From contig CAJNDS010002611.1 of assembly GCA_905221605.1 (NCBI GenBank), positions 188,339 to 252,338 of the forward strand: a DNA stretch of 64,000 nt. Direction: 5' to 3'. The DNA is from Symbiodinium natans. Taxonomy: Eukaryota > Sar > Dinophyceae > Suessiales > Symbiodiniaceae. Made by a program: the position numbers and the translations under genes. How positions within the stretch are numbered: position 1 is the stretch's first letter; each line of letters starts with the position of its first letter. Of this stretch, positions 29,301-42,700 are shown piece by piece. The notes beneath the pieces are model-generated. The model was given only the letters and a program-made list of their open reading frames with translations, was not told the DNA's origin and made no database searches.

Positions 29301-31911
29301 CTTTGCTGGCTTCGAGGACCCTGAGTCTGCAAAACAACTGCTGCGAGGGCCTCGTGAGGATTCGCAAGGTTTGGTGAGGTGCGAGGTGTGGGGGAGAATG
29401 AGCAATGAGGGAATGAGGGAATGAGGGAATGAGGGAATGAGGGAATGAGGGAATGAGGGAATGAGGGAATGAGGGAATGAGGGAATGAGACGACTACCGC
29501 ATGGTCGGTCACAGCGGTACAGGCCCGGAGGCCGAAAGATTTGTTGAATGGGGCAGACCTCCACGCTCCGAACCTTTGGCTGTGCAAAGGAGCCTTTTGT
29601 TGCCCTTTGTCTTTGTTTCACCCAATCTCAGCCCATCTCAGCGGTTGCGGCTTCCAGCTCGTTGTACTTTGTACAGCTTTGGATGCTTCAGCATTTCGTC
29701 CACAATTGGATTTGCAATGATTTGCACATTGGCAAGGACAAGGAGAGGTTGGAGATCTGCAAGACCATGGAGGCGCGAGCGAATGAGCTAAGTAGCGCTC
29801 TCTGAGTTGTTGCAGAAAGCTCTCTGTCCTACACACAAACCGACCACACTTTGATGTGTGTTAATGGAGTGCATGGCAGAACCCTACTCACCTAGGCACA
29901 TGCTCAGTTCTGCTATCCTGGTGATCACACGCTGGAGGCACAGAAGCTTCATTCAAGTTTCAATCCATTTGCTATGACATGAGTCTGTGCGTATGCGCAG
30001 GCCACAGCTCGTGCAATCGCAGAGCTTGGTCGGCAGACCGCGGACGAACGCTCCTCGGCCAGAGCCGGTGGCCTGGAGAGAGGGAGAGAGAGAGCGGAAG
30101 GAAGGAGAGAATCAATTAAAATTATAAGTCATGAATTATTAGTTAGAGTTGCAGTTAGAGTTTCGTTTTTTCTTAGATAGAAATGCTCGTAGAGTCTTGC
30201 AGAGAGAGAGAGAGAGCAAGCAAGCAAGAGAGAGAGAGAGAGAGTAGTTACATTCCCCGAAGAAGAAGAAGAGTAGTTAAAATAAGTGAAGATTTTGTTG
30301 AGGCTTCCTGCTGGTCGTGAGCGACGCCGACCTGCAGAGGCAGTCTCTCTTTTCAGAACAATTTCTTGGGCGGCACTTGAGGGGCGCTTTTTCTTTACCT
30401 CCTCCAAAATTGACAATCCAATTCCACTAGTTGGTTGTGCACAGTTATATCAAGTTATATCTTTATACATACTTTCACATTGAACGTACTTTTCTGGTTA
30501 TTCTGACATGTGAGTGTGCAATGTTCGAGGGTGCAATGTTTGAGAGTGCAACTCAGTGAGCCGATTGGACGATCTCGCAGGTACAATATCGATGTACGGA
30601 AGCTTGGAGGCAAATTAGGCAAATCAAAATCGAATTAAAGCGTTGCTCTTTGAGAAGCCGAAGCTCTGCTTCGCCAGACCAAAAGTCCACTGGCTCGTTC
30701 CTCGGGCTCCCCGTTCACCCCCAGATGCTTCTCAGAGTGTTGTCCCTTCGTATCCTTCGGTATACTCACTACTGTTATAGTGTCATCCCAAGCACACTGC
30801 TCGCAGCTCGCATGTTTCTGTGGCTGAAGATGCTGGATCCTTTTGACAACTTACCCTGGATATCCCGCTGGTTTTCCTTGTCCTTTCTCCATCTGTCTCC
30901 CGTTGACCACGTATCTCTCCGCGCGTCTGGAAGGCTCCGCAGGCAAAGAGCAGGCCCCAAACACGGTACGCCCAGGGCCTCGCAGACCCGTGCCCCTTGC
31001 CGCGCCAACCTGACAGCAGAACGAGCCTCAAACGGCCTGTCGTGGAATGTCCTGGCGGCAGCATGGAGAAGGCGCCATTGCAGACCCAACAACGCGCGAA
31101 GGATCGAAAGGGCAAGGGTCCAGTGACTGCAGAGGGCAGAATACTCGGGTCGCTTAACAATGTGTTCTCTGAAGAAGCAAATTCGGGGCAGTTGAAAACG
31201 CTAGCGGCTGTGTACACATGTGTGCGCAGTCATGCTCACGGCATGTGGTACCAAATAGTCTTCATGAGCACATTATGGCATGCAATGACATGCCAAGCGG
31301 GATTACACCATGTATTTCATGTCACAACTCATGCCCATAAGAAGTGGATGCAGAAGATTAGGGAGAAGAGGCGATGGGGGTGAGCAGACTAGCAGAAGCT
31401 TGCCAAGTGGATGACTGTGAGAAGCTTCATCACAACGCAACCAGCAGCTTGGTTTCTTGGAGCGCCACGGCAGCTGTGATAGCCAAGGCAGTGGAATCAA
31501 ATCTTGCACAAGGATCCAGGCGTAAAGGCCTACGTCATCTTGATTTCCAACAACGTCGACGAGGCAATGACAAGAGCAGGGATGTTAGATGCTGTGTTAT
31601 TGCACTGTTAGTTCTGGGTGACATAAGCATCTATAACTTGGCGAACAATCGTAATCCTGAAAACCAGTGGCTGCGACTCAGCCAAAATAGGTACGTGACA
31701 CGCACAGGCAGCCATTCATGGAACAAAGTACCAAACCGGCCTAGGTAGAGGGCATGCCCTAGCCGAAGTCATGTCTGGCAGTCGTCGCAGAGTTTGAAGG
31801 CTGAGCGAATCAAAGCAACCTTGGCACCGGGTCGAGCTCACATTTGTGCAGAAACGGCTAGCTTGGCTGTGACGTTCAAGCAGATCTTCAAGGACAGCAT
31901 GCATCTCGGTG
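26355..31911 (+). CDS. VWA8: VWA8, third segment: AAA3 and C-terminal vWA domain
   Basis: Best-resolved part. Exons: about 26355-26464 (KGILHIGDVTCPVRTPA), 26549-26634 (ELVPDVVFVDIPQHVDILEK), 26919-27004 (Walker A LLLVGNQGVGKNK), 27206-28121 (EEYIQLHRDTTVQSL; Walker B LVVDEAD; sensor LFVLANRPGFPFMGNDFF), 28333-28471 (LGGRWGPYRLDVG), 28580-28667, 28739-28828 (ERQWLKNQTAGELDES), 28990-29111 (MIDAS DISGSM), 29232 to about 29366, about 29489-29577 (VGHSGTG), 29737-29772, 29896-29937 (AHAQFCYPGDHTLE), 30001-30049, 30303-30339 (FLLVVSDADLQR), 31488-31563 (ILHKDPGVKAYVILISNNVD), 31800 to about 31911 (IKATLAPGRAHICA). The vWA metal site (D-x-S-x-S, T, D) is intact. Compared with human VWA8, the roughly 500 residues between AAA3 and GGN-AGG are absent. 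Donors are GT, GC and one GA (28122). C-terminus not fixed. Confidence 0.93.
29403..29487. repeat. 8-bp minisatellite (GAGGGAAT) at an intron end
   Basis: About ten tandem GAGGGAAT units run directly up to the AATGAG preceding the VWA8 exon that encodes DYRMVGHSG, so the repeat itself supplies the AG acceptor. The Ser/Phe/Pro frames on the - strand are artefacts. Confidence 0.9.
30070..30255. repeat. (GA)n-rich tract in a VWA8 intron
   Basis: Two blocks of GAGAGAGA (about 30076-30095 and 30203-30245), with CAAGCAAGC between them, fill intron 30050-30302 (GC-AG). The flanking exons join in frame as ADE-R-FLLVVSD. Confidence 0.85.
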
Positions 31912-34900
31912 TAGCTGCTCACGGCGCTTGCATGGATCGTGGATGTGGATGTGTGTGTGTGTGTGTGCGTTATCGTTACATCAGGGAGTCCATGATGTTG
32001 CACAGCCGAGGCTGCGCGATTGAGCGCGCTAGTGCGGGACCAATGCAGAACAGAGCTGCACTGTGCTAAGAGGCTCTGCGAAGATCTACGAAGTGACAAG
32101 CTGCTTCGACGGCACCACTCTTCATCGACACGGATTGCGAAGGGGGCAGCAAGGAGTTCCACGTGCGTCGGTGTTCACCCAGATGGTGTACTTGCCTACC
32201 CCGCCGAGTGAAGGAGGAAATCAAGGAAGGCCAGGAGCATCATCGAAGTTTGCGCTTTCTCATCGCCCGACGAAATCACCAACCACCAGCGGCATCACGT
32301 CTGCGACAACACGCTTGCGTGCCCGCTTTCGGGAGTGGGTACTCTGACTTCTCACGGCAATCGACCATGATTCGAAGATTTCCTGTACGAACTTCGATCA
32401 GGGGATATTGTCGGCATTCAAGCCTTTTAACAGATGGCATCTGAGAGGCGCTTGGCATGGTTTGGTACATCCTGGCACAGGAAAAGAGACGGTGACAATG
32501 TGGGAAATGGGCACAGGATCCTGAACATTCGCAGCCGATGTGCTCAATTGAGCAGGTAGGATTAACGCTTCACAGGTGATGGCAGATGACATGCCAGCAA
32601 CAATCTTGCAAGAGTAAAAAGTCGTAGACAACCTGGTGCCTCTGGACGTGGATCATGTTCTCCAAGCAACCGTTGCCTTGCGTTGCAGTTCCCATACAAC
32701 CTGACAGGGGACACAATGTAATGAAGCGAGCAGAGCTGAGATTCTGAATCTGGTGGCAAGGGGCTTCTGAATATACTCTTATATGGACAATAAGATTAGG
32801 TTGTTTGTTGTGTTGCGTAGATGGGGACAGCGTGCTCACAAGGCAACTGTTTCGATCCACGCCCAATTGGCACGGATGCCTGTTCTCCCAACTCTGAACC
32901 CAAATTTCCTTGATCTCCTTAGAAACACTAGCACTGTTGTTCCTGCAGCTTGCGCTGGTCATAAAGCGCATCGGATCATTGTTGTCCCAAAGGCAAAGAT
33001 TCGTCCAGAACCCCGAGCCAATTCTACGAAGGCAAAAAAGATGTCCCTGCGATGACCCTAAGCGCCCATAGTCGCCCGCGATCTACCTAAACCTCGCGAT
33101 TCAAAGCCGGATTCAGTGTCCTCAAGCCCTACTGACAAGGCTTGAAGGCCCAAGACCATTTTCACAGTGGAGTTGTTGAGCCTTATGTCGCGGCTACAGT
33201 TAGCCAGATCAATGGGTTTTAGTAATGAATCGGTAAGGTCTGGTAGGGCTTAAATACAGGGCCCACTCCCTGTGCGTGGCGCAGCTTCTCAGCTTACAGA
33301 TCCCGAATGAGGGTACAGGCAGTCAATGCGCTCAGATACATGTATATATTGTTGGTAACCTTTGAACTATGCCGGTTAACACAGATATACAATGCAGCAA
33401 TAGCGTGGTAAGATCAGTCGTTGCTCAGCGGCCATGAGCCCGATTTCGTCATGTGCAGACGCCCTAAGTAGGAGCAGGGCGCTTGCGTCGCTTAAGCGCA
33501 GTAGATAAGTCCTGAGGCATGAGCTGGTTAAGTAATCTAAGTGACCGTTCATGTCTAGACTCTGGCCGAAACCACAGAAAAGACGGGAACACGTCCAAGT
33601 GGATCCCTCATACAACCCTATACAGCCTCGTTTAGAGTAGTCTAAACGAGTCTAAACCCTATCAAAATTTTTAGCCTGCATGGCCAATGCGGCCGAGCCT
33701 GCAGCAGCTGCCTGCCTGCAGCAGGGCTGCTTGAGGGTATGTTTGTGTTTTGGATGTGTGTATTTGTTTTGGACCTTTTGTTTTTGGCATTAAGTCTTTG
33801 CGATCTTGGATCTGTGAGGGGGGTTCGGACTATCCGGAGGTAGATGTTAGTTGGTGTAGGTCTTTGGATTGCTTTTTCGATGTTGGATTTAGGGCGCAAG
33901 ATGTATACGCGGTTGGGATCGTCGGTTTTAGGCCATTTGCGGTGGTCAATTGGGATCTTGCATCTGGGCTTAGGGGATTGGATAGATTTATCGGGTGCAC
34001 ACGGTTTTGGTACATCACGGGATTCGGGCGCGGGGCTTTGGATAGTTTCTGTTTGCTAAGCGAGTTGAGGCGTTGGTTTTTTTGGGGTGTGGTCTTGGAT
34101 GTAGATTTAGGTGTTTGGAGTGTTCATTTCGTATTGGTTTCGACATACGAACCTAAAATCCAACATTAACTAAACTCCATAGAGCATTAAGCAACATGAG
34201 GCAAAGAAATGCAACATACTATCATATTGGGCTCCAGACTCGATCGGGATCCCTCGCGGGCAGGGAAACCAGGCCAAATCACCGTCCGGCTCTATAAGTC
34301 GTTCGCTGCCCAGTACGCAGATCCGGAAGAGACGGAATCATCCGGAAATTGGACCTGGCAGAATATGATGCGACACTCCGAAGTTAGACCCAAGTAGCGA
34401 AATAACTCGGAACTTTGAGCGGAAATGAGATGAATCGGCAGAAAAACTACTTGTCAAGTTTCGGAAGGAGGCAATGTAGCAGATGTAGCAGAAAAAGTAA
34501 TTCAGCGAAGACGTTGTGCCATACAGACATGAAGTGCCAGATCGACTGTAGAGGCTGTCTTCTTCTTTCAGTAGTAGTTGAGTAGTAGCTGACGAGATAC
34601 CACAACAGAACGTCAGAACAGCCTCGCAAAGTCGCTTTGTTCATATGCAGCCATTGTCTAGAAGGTTTTTCACATTTGGCGTTTTAAGGGTCTTGAGTGA
34701 GGGTTTTAGGGGTTAGGATTTCGGAGTTTGCCAAGAATCATACCATCTATTTCCCAACAGCACGTACTGTTGAGTTCCCGTCTCTGAAGAAGGAGAAAAT
34801 CGAAAGCCTGAAATCGCAAAAGAGGGGGAAGTCCGCAAATGAGCAGAAGAATCTGGAAACTCAGCCCAAGTGAAGTCCGTCACGAGGCGGAAACTTAAGT

Positions 34901-36750
34901 TACACATAAGCAGGAGATATGACGGAACAATGAGAAACGGCGCAAGGTTAACAGGCGTGCTTTGTAAAATCAACATTGCTGCCGAGGCTGCACAGGTGTC
35001 GTTTAGCCTGGTGCACACTGCGAGTTTGTTCTTCTATCGGTCGTAGCAGGGGAGGTAGTTCCCAGTAGCACAGAATCACTGGTGAGATTCTGAAAAAAGG
35101 GAAGGGGATTGAACAGACGAAAAATGAAGGCACACCTGGACTCACAATATTGTGGCACTTGTTCCAATAAGTGCAGCTTTTGCAGGGGCGGAGAGATAAC
35201 TCTACCCGGGATGCACATCTGCCAAATTCAGGTCTAAGGTTTGTTTGTTCACGAGTCTCGACATAAACATCCACACAGACAAATCTGTTTATGCCAGCAT
35301 GTGATGCGATTCAGAAGGGCTAGAAAGTGAAGGAAGTGTAGCCGAACAGCTGTGGAAACGCCTGCAAAAGAGCCGCAACCACGCGAAATTCTGGCGAATA
35401 TGCGCGGAAATGAAATGGACATGAGACGAAGTCGACTTGAAGTTCGTGGATGCAAAGCTGTGGGTTGCAGCAAGGCAACGGCAATGTTGCGGAGATGAAT
35501 CGGCGGCGAAGCGGACAGGGGCGGAACGTGCCGGAAGGAGGCGAAATGAAGTGCACATCGAACATCAAGCAGGCAGCGGAACGAAGCAGAAAGGACCGAA
35601 ATCAAGTGGTAATGCGCATTTCAAAGAAAATTTCGTGTGCATCGAAGTATTTATTTACTTGACGTTTGGATGCAGTTTGCCTGTCTTTATTTCCTTCTCT
35701 CAGGGAGCTTACGGGGGCCCCCGCGCAGTGCGCGCCCCAGTGTGTGGCATCTCAGGTGTGAAGCTTTGCACAGACACAGGCACTTTGCCCTGATGTGTCA
35801 TTTTTTTGGGCAGGGGTTGGGTGGGGGCTTGTCCGGAATGCGGCCTGCCTGCCACAGACATGCAAGCGCGCATGGAACTGCACACCACGCTTTCTCGCTC
35901 TCCCTCTCTCCCTCTCTCTCCCTCTCTCTTTCTTTGCAGACTCATGCACTACAGAGGCCCCATGACCAAGCATCCATAACAACAGCTCCGTCAGAATGTC
36001 CTGTAGTCCTGGAGCTTTTGAAAAGCCCCAAACCATGGATTCATTCTGAGCCACTATTCACGGCTTTCAGGATCAGCTTTCAAGCACTAAACCGCTCAAG
36101 CAGCAACTGCAGCCCGCTCTCTAAAACCACCCCGAAACGACCCGAAACCCTACGCCCGAAATCCCAGCTGGCGGAAATTGCAGCCCCAAACCATCTGAAA
36201 CCCTACAAGCAAGCCCTTGCTTGACCGGGTTACAGCCTTTCACTTTGGAAGCTGCAGCAGGAACGCTACATCATATTCCAAATTTGGCAGGATCACATCT
36301 GGATTGCGGATTCAATCACATCTCTTGCTTGCTTGAACAGCATTTGCTACCTGCGTCTCTGTTTGAGAAAACAGTTGCCCAAGATAGAGACTCTCTTGGC
36401 TGCTCATTTCGTGTTGCTTGGAAAATTGAGATGTGGCGTGGCCCTGAAACAAATGGTCCTCAAGACCCAAGATCAAATCTGAACCGCCTTCAGTCCAGCC
36501 AAGACATTTCAATTGGTTCTATTGGGAAGTGAAAGTGAAGCGTTTCCATTCGGCGGTTTGTGGGTCGGTGGGCGGGGTGGGCGGGTTCGTTTTCTGATGT
36601 TTTCTGAAGGACCCGAAAAGACATGTTTCTGCACACCAGGAAATACCCGACACATGCCGTGGTAATTCTCGAGATGCGATCTTGGGACTGTCAGCAGGCC
36701 TACTGGGCCTACTGTAAGATGCCGTTGGAGAGAGACTTGAGAGAATGCAC
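31912..36750 (+). other. VWA8 3' end and unassigned spacer
   Basis: The frame after the last VWA8 exon runs into a (GT)n tract and stops at 32069; the true stop may be near here or in a further exon. A frame at 32110-32444 (IDTDCEGGSKEFHVRRC, then a Glu/Lys-rich helix VKEEIKEGQEH) looks protein-like but is unplaced. 33640-34170 is T/G-rich with long low-information frames. 34685-34720 is a small TTTAGGG-like patch. A CT tract lies at about 35890-35935. No RNA gene was seen. Confidence 0.4.
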
Positions 36751-36769
36751 TCATATCTGGGAGCTTCTT

Positions 36770-39700
36770 GGTACATGGAAAATGGCACGGAGGACGGACA
36801 CAGAGAATGTCAAGGAGCTTCTGCGCCTGCTTTCTGTTAGACGCACGGCGAGCAACAATTTTGCATTTGTGTACATCATCCGCCTGTGTGTTTACCACTA
36901 ATAGGACGTCGGATGATTGATCATGCAGATTATCACTTCTGTTGCGCACTGCGAGATTGAGGCGAGACTTTCACTCAGTACGATGCTTTGGAACAGCTGC
37001 AGCGGATCTACTCCCGCCTTCCAGAGCCCGTTAATGCTGCTATCCTGGCGGATCCGAGGCCGGAGAAATCATGTTTACAGTGTGTACAATAGTCCTTCCA
37101 TTTCTCTCACCAGGTCTCGTGAATCAGCCAACGTACATTAACATGGAGACATGATGTGATCTCCATGGGCCTCGGGTTCTCCACTCTACTCCACTCATCT
37201 GCAAGGTCACTGGGTCACCTGATGCACGTGCTGCAGACCTCACCCGTTGAGTACGTGCGCAATGAATGCTTGAGTTTCTTGCTTTTGCTGACCGCAGATA
37301 ATGCTGATATTCAGAACCTCGACGCCCAAAGTTAAGACTGTGCAGACTGGCAGAAAGAGCCTGGTTCCAGAGTTCTCGACCTTCTCCCTCAACAACTCAG
37401 GACGATCGTAACTGTGCAGGGCTTCATCGAGACTATATTCTCCATCCTCGAAGATGAAGATCTCACCTTGGGTGGCAAAGTTGCACGAGATCTGCTGCGG
37501 TGCCTGATGAATGTGGTGGGGAATACCACATGCCAGAAGTATCTGCGAGAAACAGTGGCTTCGATGCAGCTCTTGCTGACCCGTTTTGCAGTGCAATACT
37601 TCATTGACTTTACTCCCCTTTTCATCCCAAAGTCCTCTAAGACTCTAAGCCCTGCCTGCAGAGGATGGGGCGGCCTCTCTTGTGTCTGCAATTTCGCACG
37701 CAGTTGCTGGAAAGCCTGGCAGTGAGAGTGAGGAGGAAGATAAGCCACGGCCCCGGCATGAAAGCAACCGAGGCAACTGCATAAGATACTGTAATGTACG
37801 GAGGGCCTGTTTTGTTTTGTCCCTTTCCTTGGTTTTATTTAGGAAAACCTCTACCCCCTGGATATGTTGAGAGGAAAATGCACGGTCCTTATGTTTTCGC
37901 TAGGAAACATCTATTCCCTCTGTGTTTTGAAGGAAAGAAGGAAAGCAGGAAAGAACGAAAGAAGGAACGCAGGAAAGAAAGAAAGAAAGAAGGACAGACG
38001 GAAAGATGAAAGAAGGAAAGAAGGAAAGAAGGAAAGAAGGAAAGAAGGAAAGAAGGAAAGAAGGAAAGAAGGAAAGAAGGAAAGAAGGAAAGAAGGAAAG
38101 AAGGAAAGAAGGAAAGAAGGAAAGAAGGAAAGAAGGAAAGAAGGGAAAGAAGGAAAGAAGGAAAGAAGGAAAGAAGGAAAGAAGGAAAGAAGGAAAGAGG
38201 AAAGAAGGAAAGAAGGAAAGAAGGAAAGAAGGAAAGAAGGAAAGAAGGAAAGAAGGAAAGCAGGAAAGCAGGAAAGAAGGAAAGAAGGAAAGAAGGAAAG
38301 AAGGAAAGAAGGAAAGAAGGAAAGCAGGAAAGAAGGAAAGAAGGAAAGAAGGAAAGAAGGAAAGAAGGAAAGAAGGAAAGAAGGAAAGAAGGAAAGAAGG
38401 AAAGAAGGAAAGAAGGAAAGAAGGAAAGAAGGAAAGAAGGAAAGAAGGAAAGAAGGAAAGAAGGCAAGAAGGCAAGAAGGCAAGAAGGCAAGAAGGCAAG
38501 AAGGGAAGAAGGGAAGAAGGGAAGAAGGGAAGAAGGGAAGAAGGGAAGAAGGGAAGAAGGGAAGAAGGGAAGAAAGAAGAAAGAAAGAAAAGGAATTGTA
38601 ATGAACGAATAAATCAAAGAGAGAGAAAGAGAGAAAGAGAAAGAAGTAAATAGAGAAATAGAGAAACAGAGAAATAGAGAAATAGAGAAATAGTGAGAGA
38701 GAGATCATCACCAAGAAATAACAACAAAAAGAAACTTGCTTCAAAGCATATGAGGGGTCATGGGTTCAGGCTTCTGCTTCGTGTTCCTCGAAAAGCGGCT
38801 TAGGCTACGCCCCCCCTCCCCCTCCCCCCTTCAACCCTCCCGCTTTTTTTGCCGTGGAAGCTTGCTTCAAATCATATGAGATTTTTGTATTGTGCTTGCA
38901 AATGGGGGGGTGGCGGGACCCCACTCCCCCCCCCCCCTTTTTAAGCCGTGCAACTAGAGGAACCCTTGTTTGCAATTTGTGGGGGGGGGGGGGGGGGGGG
39001 GGGGAGGGCTGCACTCGCCCCCATTGTTTTAAACCCCCGCTTTTTTCAGCCATGCAAAAAGCTTGCCTCAAAGCATATGAGTCCTTTTGAAACCCATCAT
39101 GCGAGCATTGTGTTTGCAAATGGGGCGGGCTGCGCTCCCCTCCAACCCCTCTGCTTTAACAAGCCGTGCGAAGCTTGCTTCAAAGCATATGAGTCTTTCT
39201 GGAGCCCATCATGCGAGCATTGTGTTTGCAAAAGGGGGGCGGGGGGGCTGCGCCCGCCCCCAGCCGCCTCGCATTTTGTCCGTGCCCAGCTTTCTTCAAT
39301 GCATATGCAGCTGTTTGAAAGCGAGCATTGTAGGTGCTGCGCGCCCCCCGGCCCCCTTGCTTTTTAATTAAGCCGTGCAGGCTTGCTTCAAAGCATATGA
39401 GTCTTTTATGTGTTTGCAAACGGGGGGGGGGGGTCTGCGCCCTTTCCCCAACCCCACCTTGTTTGTTTAAGCCGTGCCGGCTTGTTCAAAGATTTTCAAA
39501 GCATATGAGCCCTTTTGAAACCTATCATGCGAGCATTGAAGGGGGGGGGGGGCCCGGTTTTTAAGCCATGCAAGCTTTGCAATCCATCAGGCGAGAATTG
39601 TGCTTGAAATTATTACAAGTACCTGTGAAAAGTAGTATGATTCCTATGAAATATAGAGGATCCTATCAAAATGTAAGGGGAGAAGAGGTTTTTCTTCGAG

Positions 39701-42700
39701 AAAACCAAGGAAGCAGATTCGAAGTTGGAGTCGAGCAGAATGAATCGACGCTTTACGTTAATTTATTCAGAAGACATCATATGAAAAGTGGTATGAGTCC
39801 TATGAAAGTTTACGGGTTCCCATTAACATGTGAAAGGAATAAAGGTGTTTCTTAGGGAAAACCCAGGAAACAGAGCCAGCATAAATAAGGCTTCGAACAA
39901 AGCAAATAAGAATTCCTACGAAAAGTAGTCGGAATCCGATGAAAAGATTTAAGGGCTGAAGCCGCACTGCCGCCGCTGCCACCGCTGCCGACGACCCCAA
40001 TTTTTTTCCGCTAGTTCTTGTGGGAGGGGTAAAGAGGGGGCTGGGGTCGGGGTGTGGGGGTGGGGGTTTTTCGCTGAAATGTCATACAAAGAAGGCCAGA
40101 AAAAAAAGAAAAAACAAAAAAAAAAAACAAGAGAAAAGACCTGCAAAAAACTCCACCCGTAATGTACTGCACAATCTGCATACATGGAGGTAGGTCCAGG
40201 CATACGTAGTCGTTCCTTGTTCATTGTCCAGCGTGGACATGTTCAACGCTTTTCGCAGCGTACCGAGGCCAGAGGTCTCTGCGGAGTCTCGTTGGGCCTG
40301 CCTATCTCTGCTGCTGGATGCTGCGCTTTTGCTGGCTAGTCCTCTCGAGGAGGCCGAGGCTCGAGAAGCTGAAGCCAATCGCACTCGGGCAGCATTTACG
40401 CCAACGAAACGTCACGGCTTTGATCCCACGGCTTTGATAAACAACGGTTCCGGTGATGACACAAGGCCTGGCGCTAATCAAGGCAGGCGCGCTCGACCTG
40501 TGCCAGCACCTCTCCAACCCGCAGCTCGCAGAGGCCCGAGGCTCGAACGATCTCCAGCAATGTGTTGGAGAACTTGTCATCCCATCTGAATTAGGTTGTT
40601 TTGTTTGTTTACTGATTGTTTGTAGATTTCCAATTTTTGAGAGGCCGCACAGCTGATGCTTGTGCGGCTCTTCGAGTCGCTGGAACAGTGCCCACAGGCA
40701 GAGCCATGTTCCATGCCATGTTCCATGCCATGTTCCATGCCATGTTCCGTGCCATTTCACAAGTCACCCGTTTCCTTGAATCATGGCCATGATGTGCAGA
40801 TGTGCAGAGCTACAGCAGCAACAGCATGTGGCTTGTGATGTTTTGGGCAGTTCGATAGGCAGCCGATCTCCTGCAAAGCTTCGAGCGAGGGCATGGCAAC
40901 TCCAGTGGACCGTTGCTGTTTGTCAGCCGACCTGTTTCAGGCAAACTTCATGCAGTATTTCTCAGTATCAGAGCCATGCACAATTCATCGTCGCAGCATC
41001 AGAGACATCCGTCATCTACTGCCCTTCGCGCGATAGAGTCTTGTCGATCAGCAACAGCAGCTAAAACAGTGTTCTGCGATCTGTGCGAGCCAAGCAGAAA
41101 CACTGTCTAAGATGACCTGACACGGTATTATGCTCTTCTCGTGGCAGGATCTGGTTGGGGTGCTGCTCGGTTGGAGCCAGAGTCGAGAGATGTTGCCAAA
41201 AAACCAGCGCTGTCAAGCCCTACAACTCATGCATTGCAGCCGCATTCTGAGACTACCTGAGGCCCAGTCACACGTCTGAGTCTGCGCAATGCACTTGGCC
41301 AGAGACCCCAGCAACATGGACTGAGGGGTGTGCCAAATGTGGTGTTCATTGCGATTATGCGAATTTTCAGCGGCTCTTGAGCTTCAGGGCGAGTGCTTTG
41401 CCGTTGTGTTGCCAGACATGCCTCCCTGCAGCCAGATGCTCGGAATGGCTATGCGGTGCCTGACACCGCAAGCACAAGCCATGCAGTGTCACATCTGTAT
41501 GCCTGATCTTGACGAGGGGAAGCTGAGGCTCGCAGGACAGGGGTTGACCCTGACATTTTTTGGCGTCGTGCTGCCTACAGGGCTTATAGTTTGTTTCTGG
41601 CACCTGGACGTGTCGGTTAGTCTCTTGGAAATACTCTTCGTCCCCGTTCAGTGTCCTTTGGTTCACATTTCTTGTTTGTCGGACTAATTTGTGGTTGTGA
41701 AGAAATGGTACATTTAAGTTTATCCTCTCGGCGGTTTGAGCAGGTCTGACAGGGCGGGGGAGGGGTGTGATGCAAAGTGCTGGTTGGGGAAAGGCTTGGG
41801 AAGGGGGGAAGGAGACAAGACGCCTCTCGGCGTGAAGCCGAGGCGAATAGTCGCCTAGCCGGCACAGCCCTTCGTATGAACTGATTCATGGAGCTTCTGT
41901 GCATCCCGTTGGGCAGCATAATGAGAGCACAGTGGGAGAACATGGGAGAACATCGTAGCAGCCACTGAAATCACGTTCGGGTTTTTTCGTTGTACACCGC
42001 TCCCTTGCAAGCCGATGAATTTGCTGAACAACGCGCGCACATACCAACACACTGCCACGTCTGCATGGTGTTCTCGTGAAGGATGCGTGAAAACATGCAC
42101 ATGACATGTTGCTGAAATCGAAGTCGCCTGTCTGCCGCTGACGTAGGTTGTGCAGACGAAAGTGCAAATTGCACCCGCAACAATGCATTGCGGCGTCCCA
42201 TCCTCGAAGCAATGTGGACTTTGTTCCCAATGGCACCAACCCCGACCCCCGACACTTCCCCTCAAGCACTCGCGACCCTTGCCTCACGCACGGCCTCGTC
42301 GCACCAAGAGCTGTCACCAGCATTCTGGATCCTGCAAGTGACCAGTCCGACACTTCAGAGTCTCGCCAGCCTAAAATCCGATGATGCTGCCAAAAGGGTG
42401 TGGATGGGCGCACGGTGGTCACATGCATCCGTGTGTTCGGAGGCGAGCACCTTGAGTACCAAAACTACCCAGGCCTCTCTGGCAACCCCTCCCCCTCGCT
42501 CATGCCGCATGCTTCTGTTATGGAGGCCCGCTTTGGGCCAAGTCCTGATCCAGAGCTCCGCACCATTCCACATCTGCAAGCTGTTTGTGCCCTCAATCTG
42601 TGGTTTTACCTGATCCTCTTGCTTAGGCTCCTTGATCAGATAGTCAATTGTTATTGTGTTTGCATTGCTTTGCATTCCTTTGCCACTGGTCTCCATCGAC

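Noticed and set aside
33750-34169. 139-codon + ORF
   Set aside because: Sits in T/G-rich sequence, rich in Phe/Gly/Val/Trp, with no domain pattern and overlapping frames on both strands.
37864-38744. ORFs up to 277 codons rich in Lys/Glu/Gly (+) or Phe/Leu/Ser (-)
   Set aside because: Products of the 8-bp GGAAAGAA minisatellite, which cycles through all frames without a stop.
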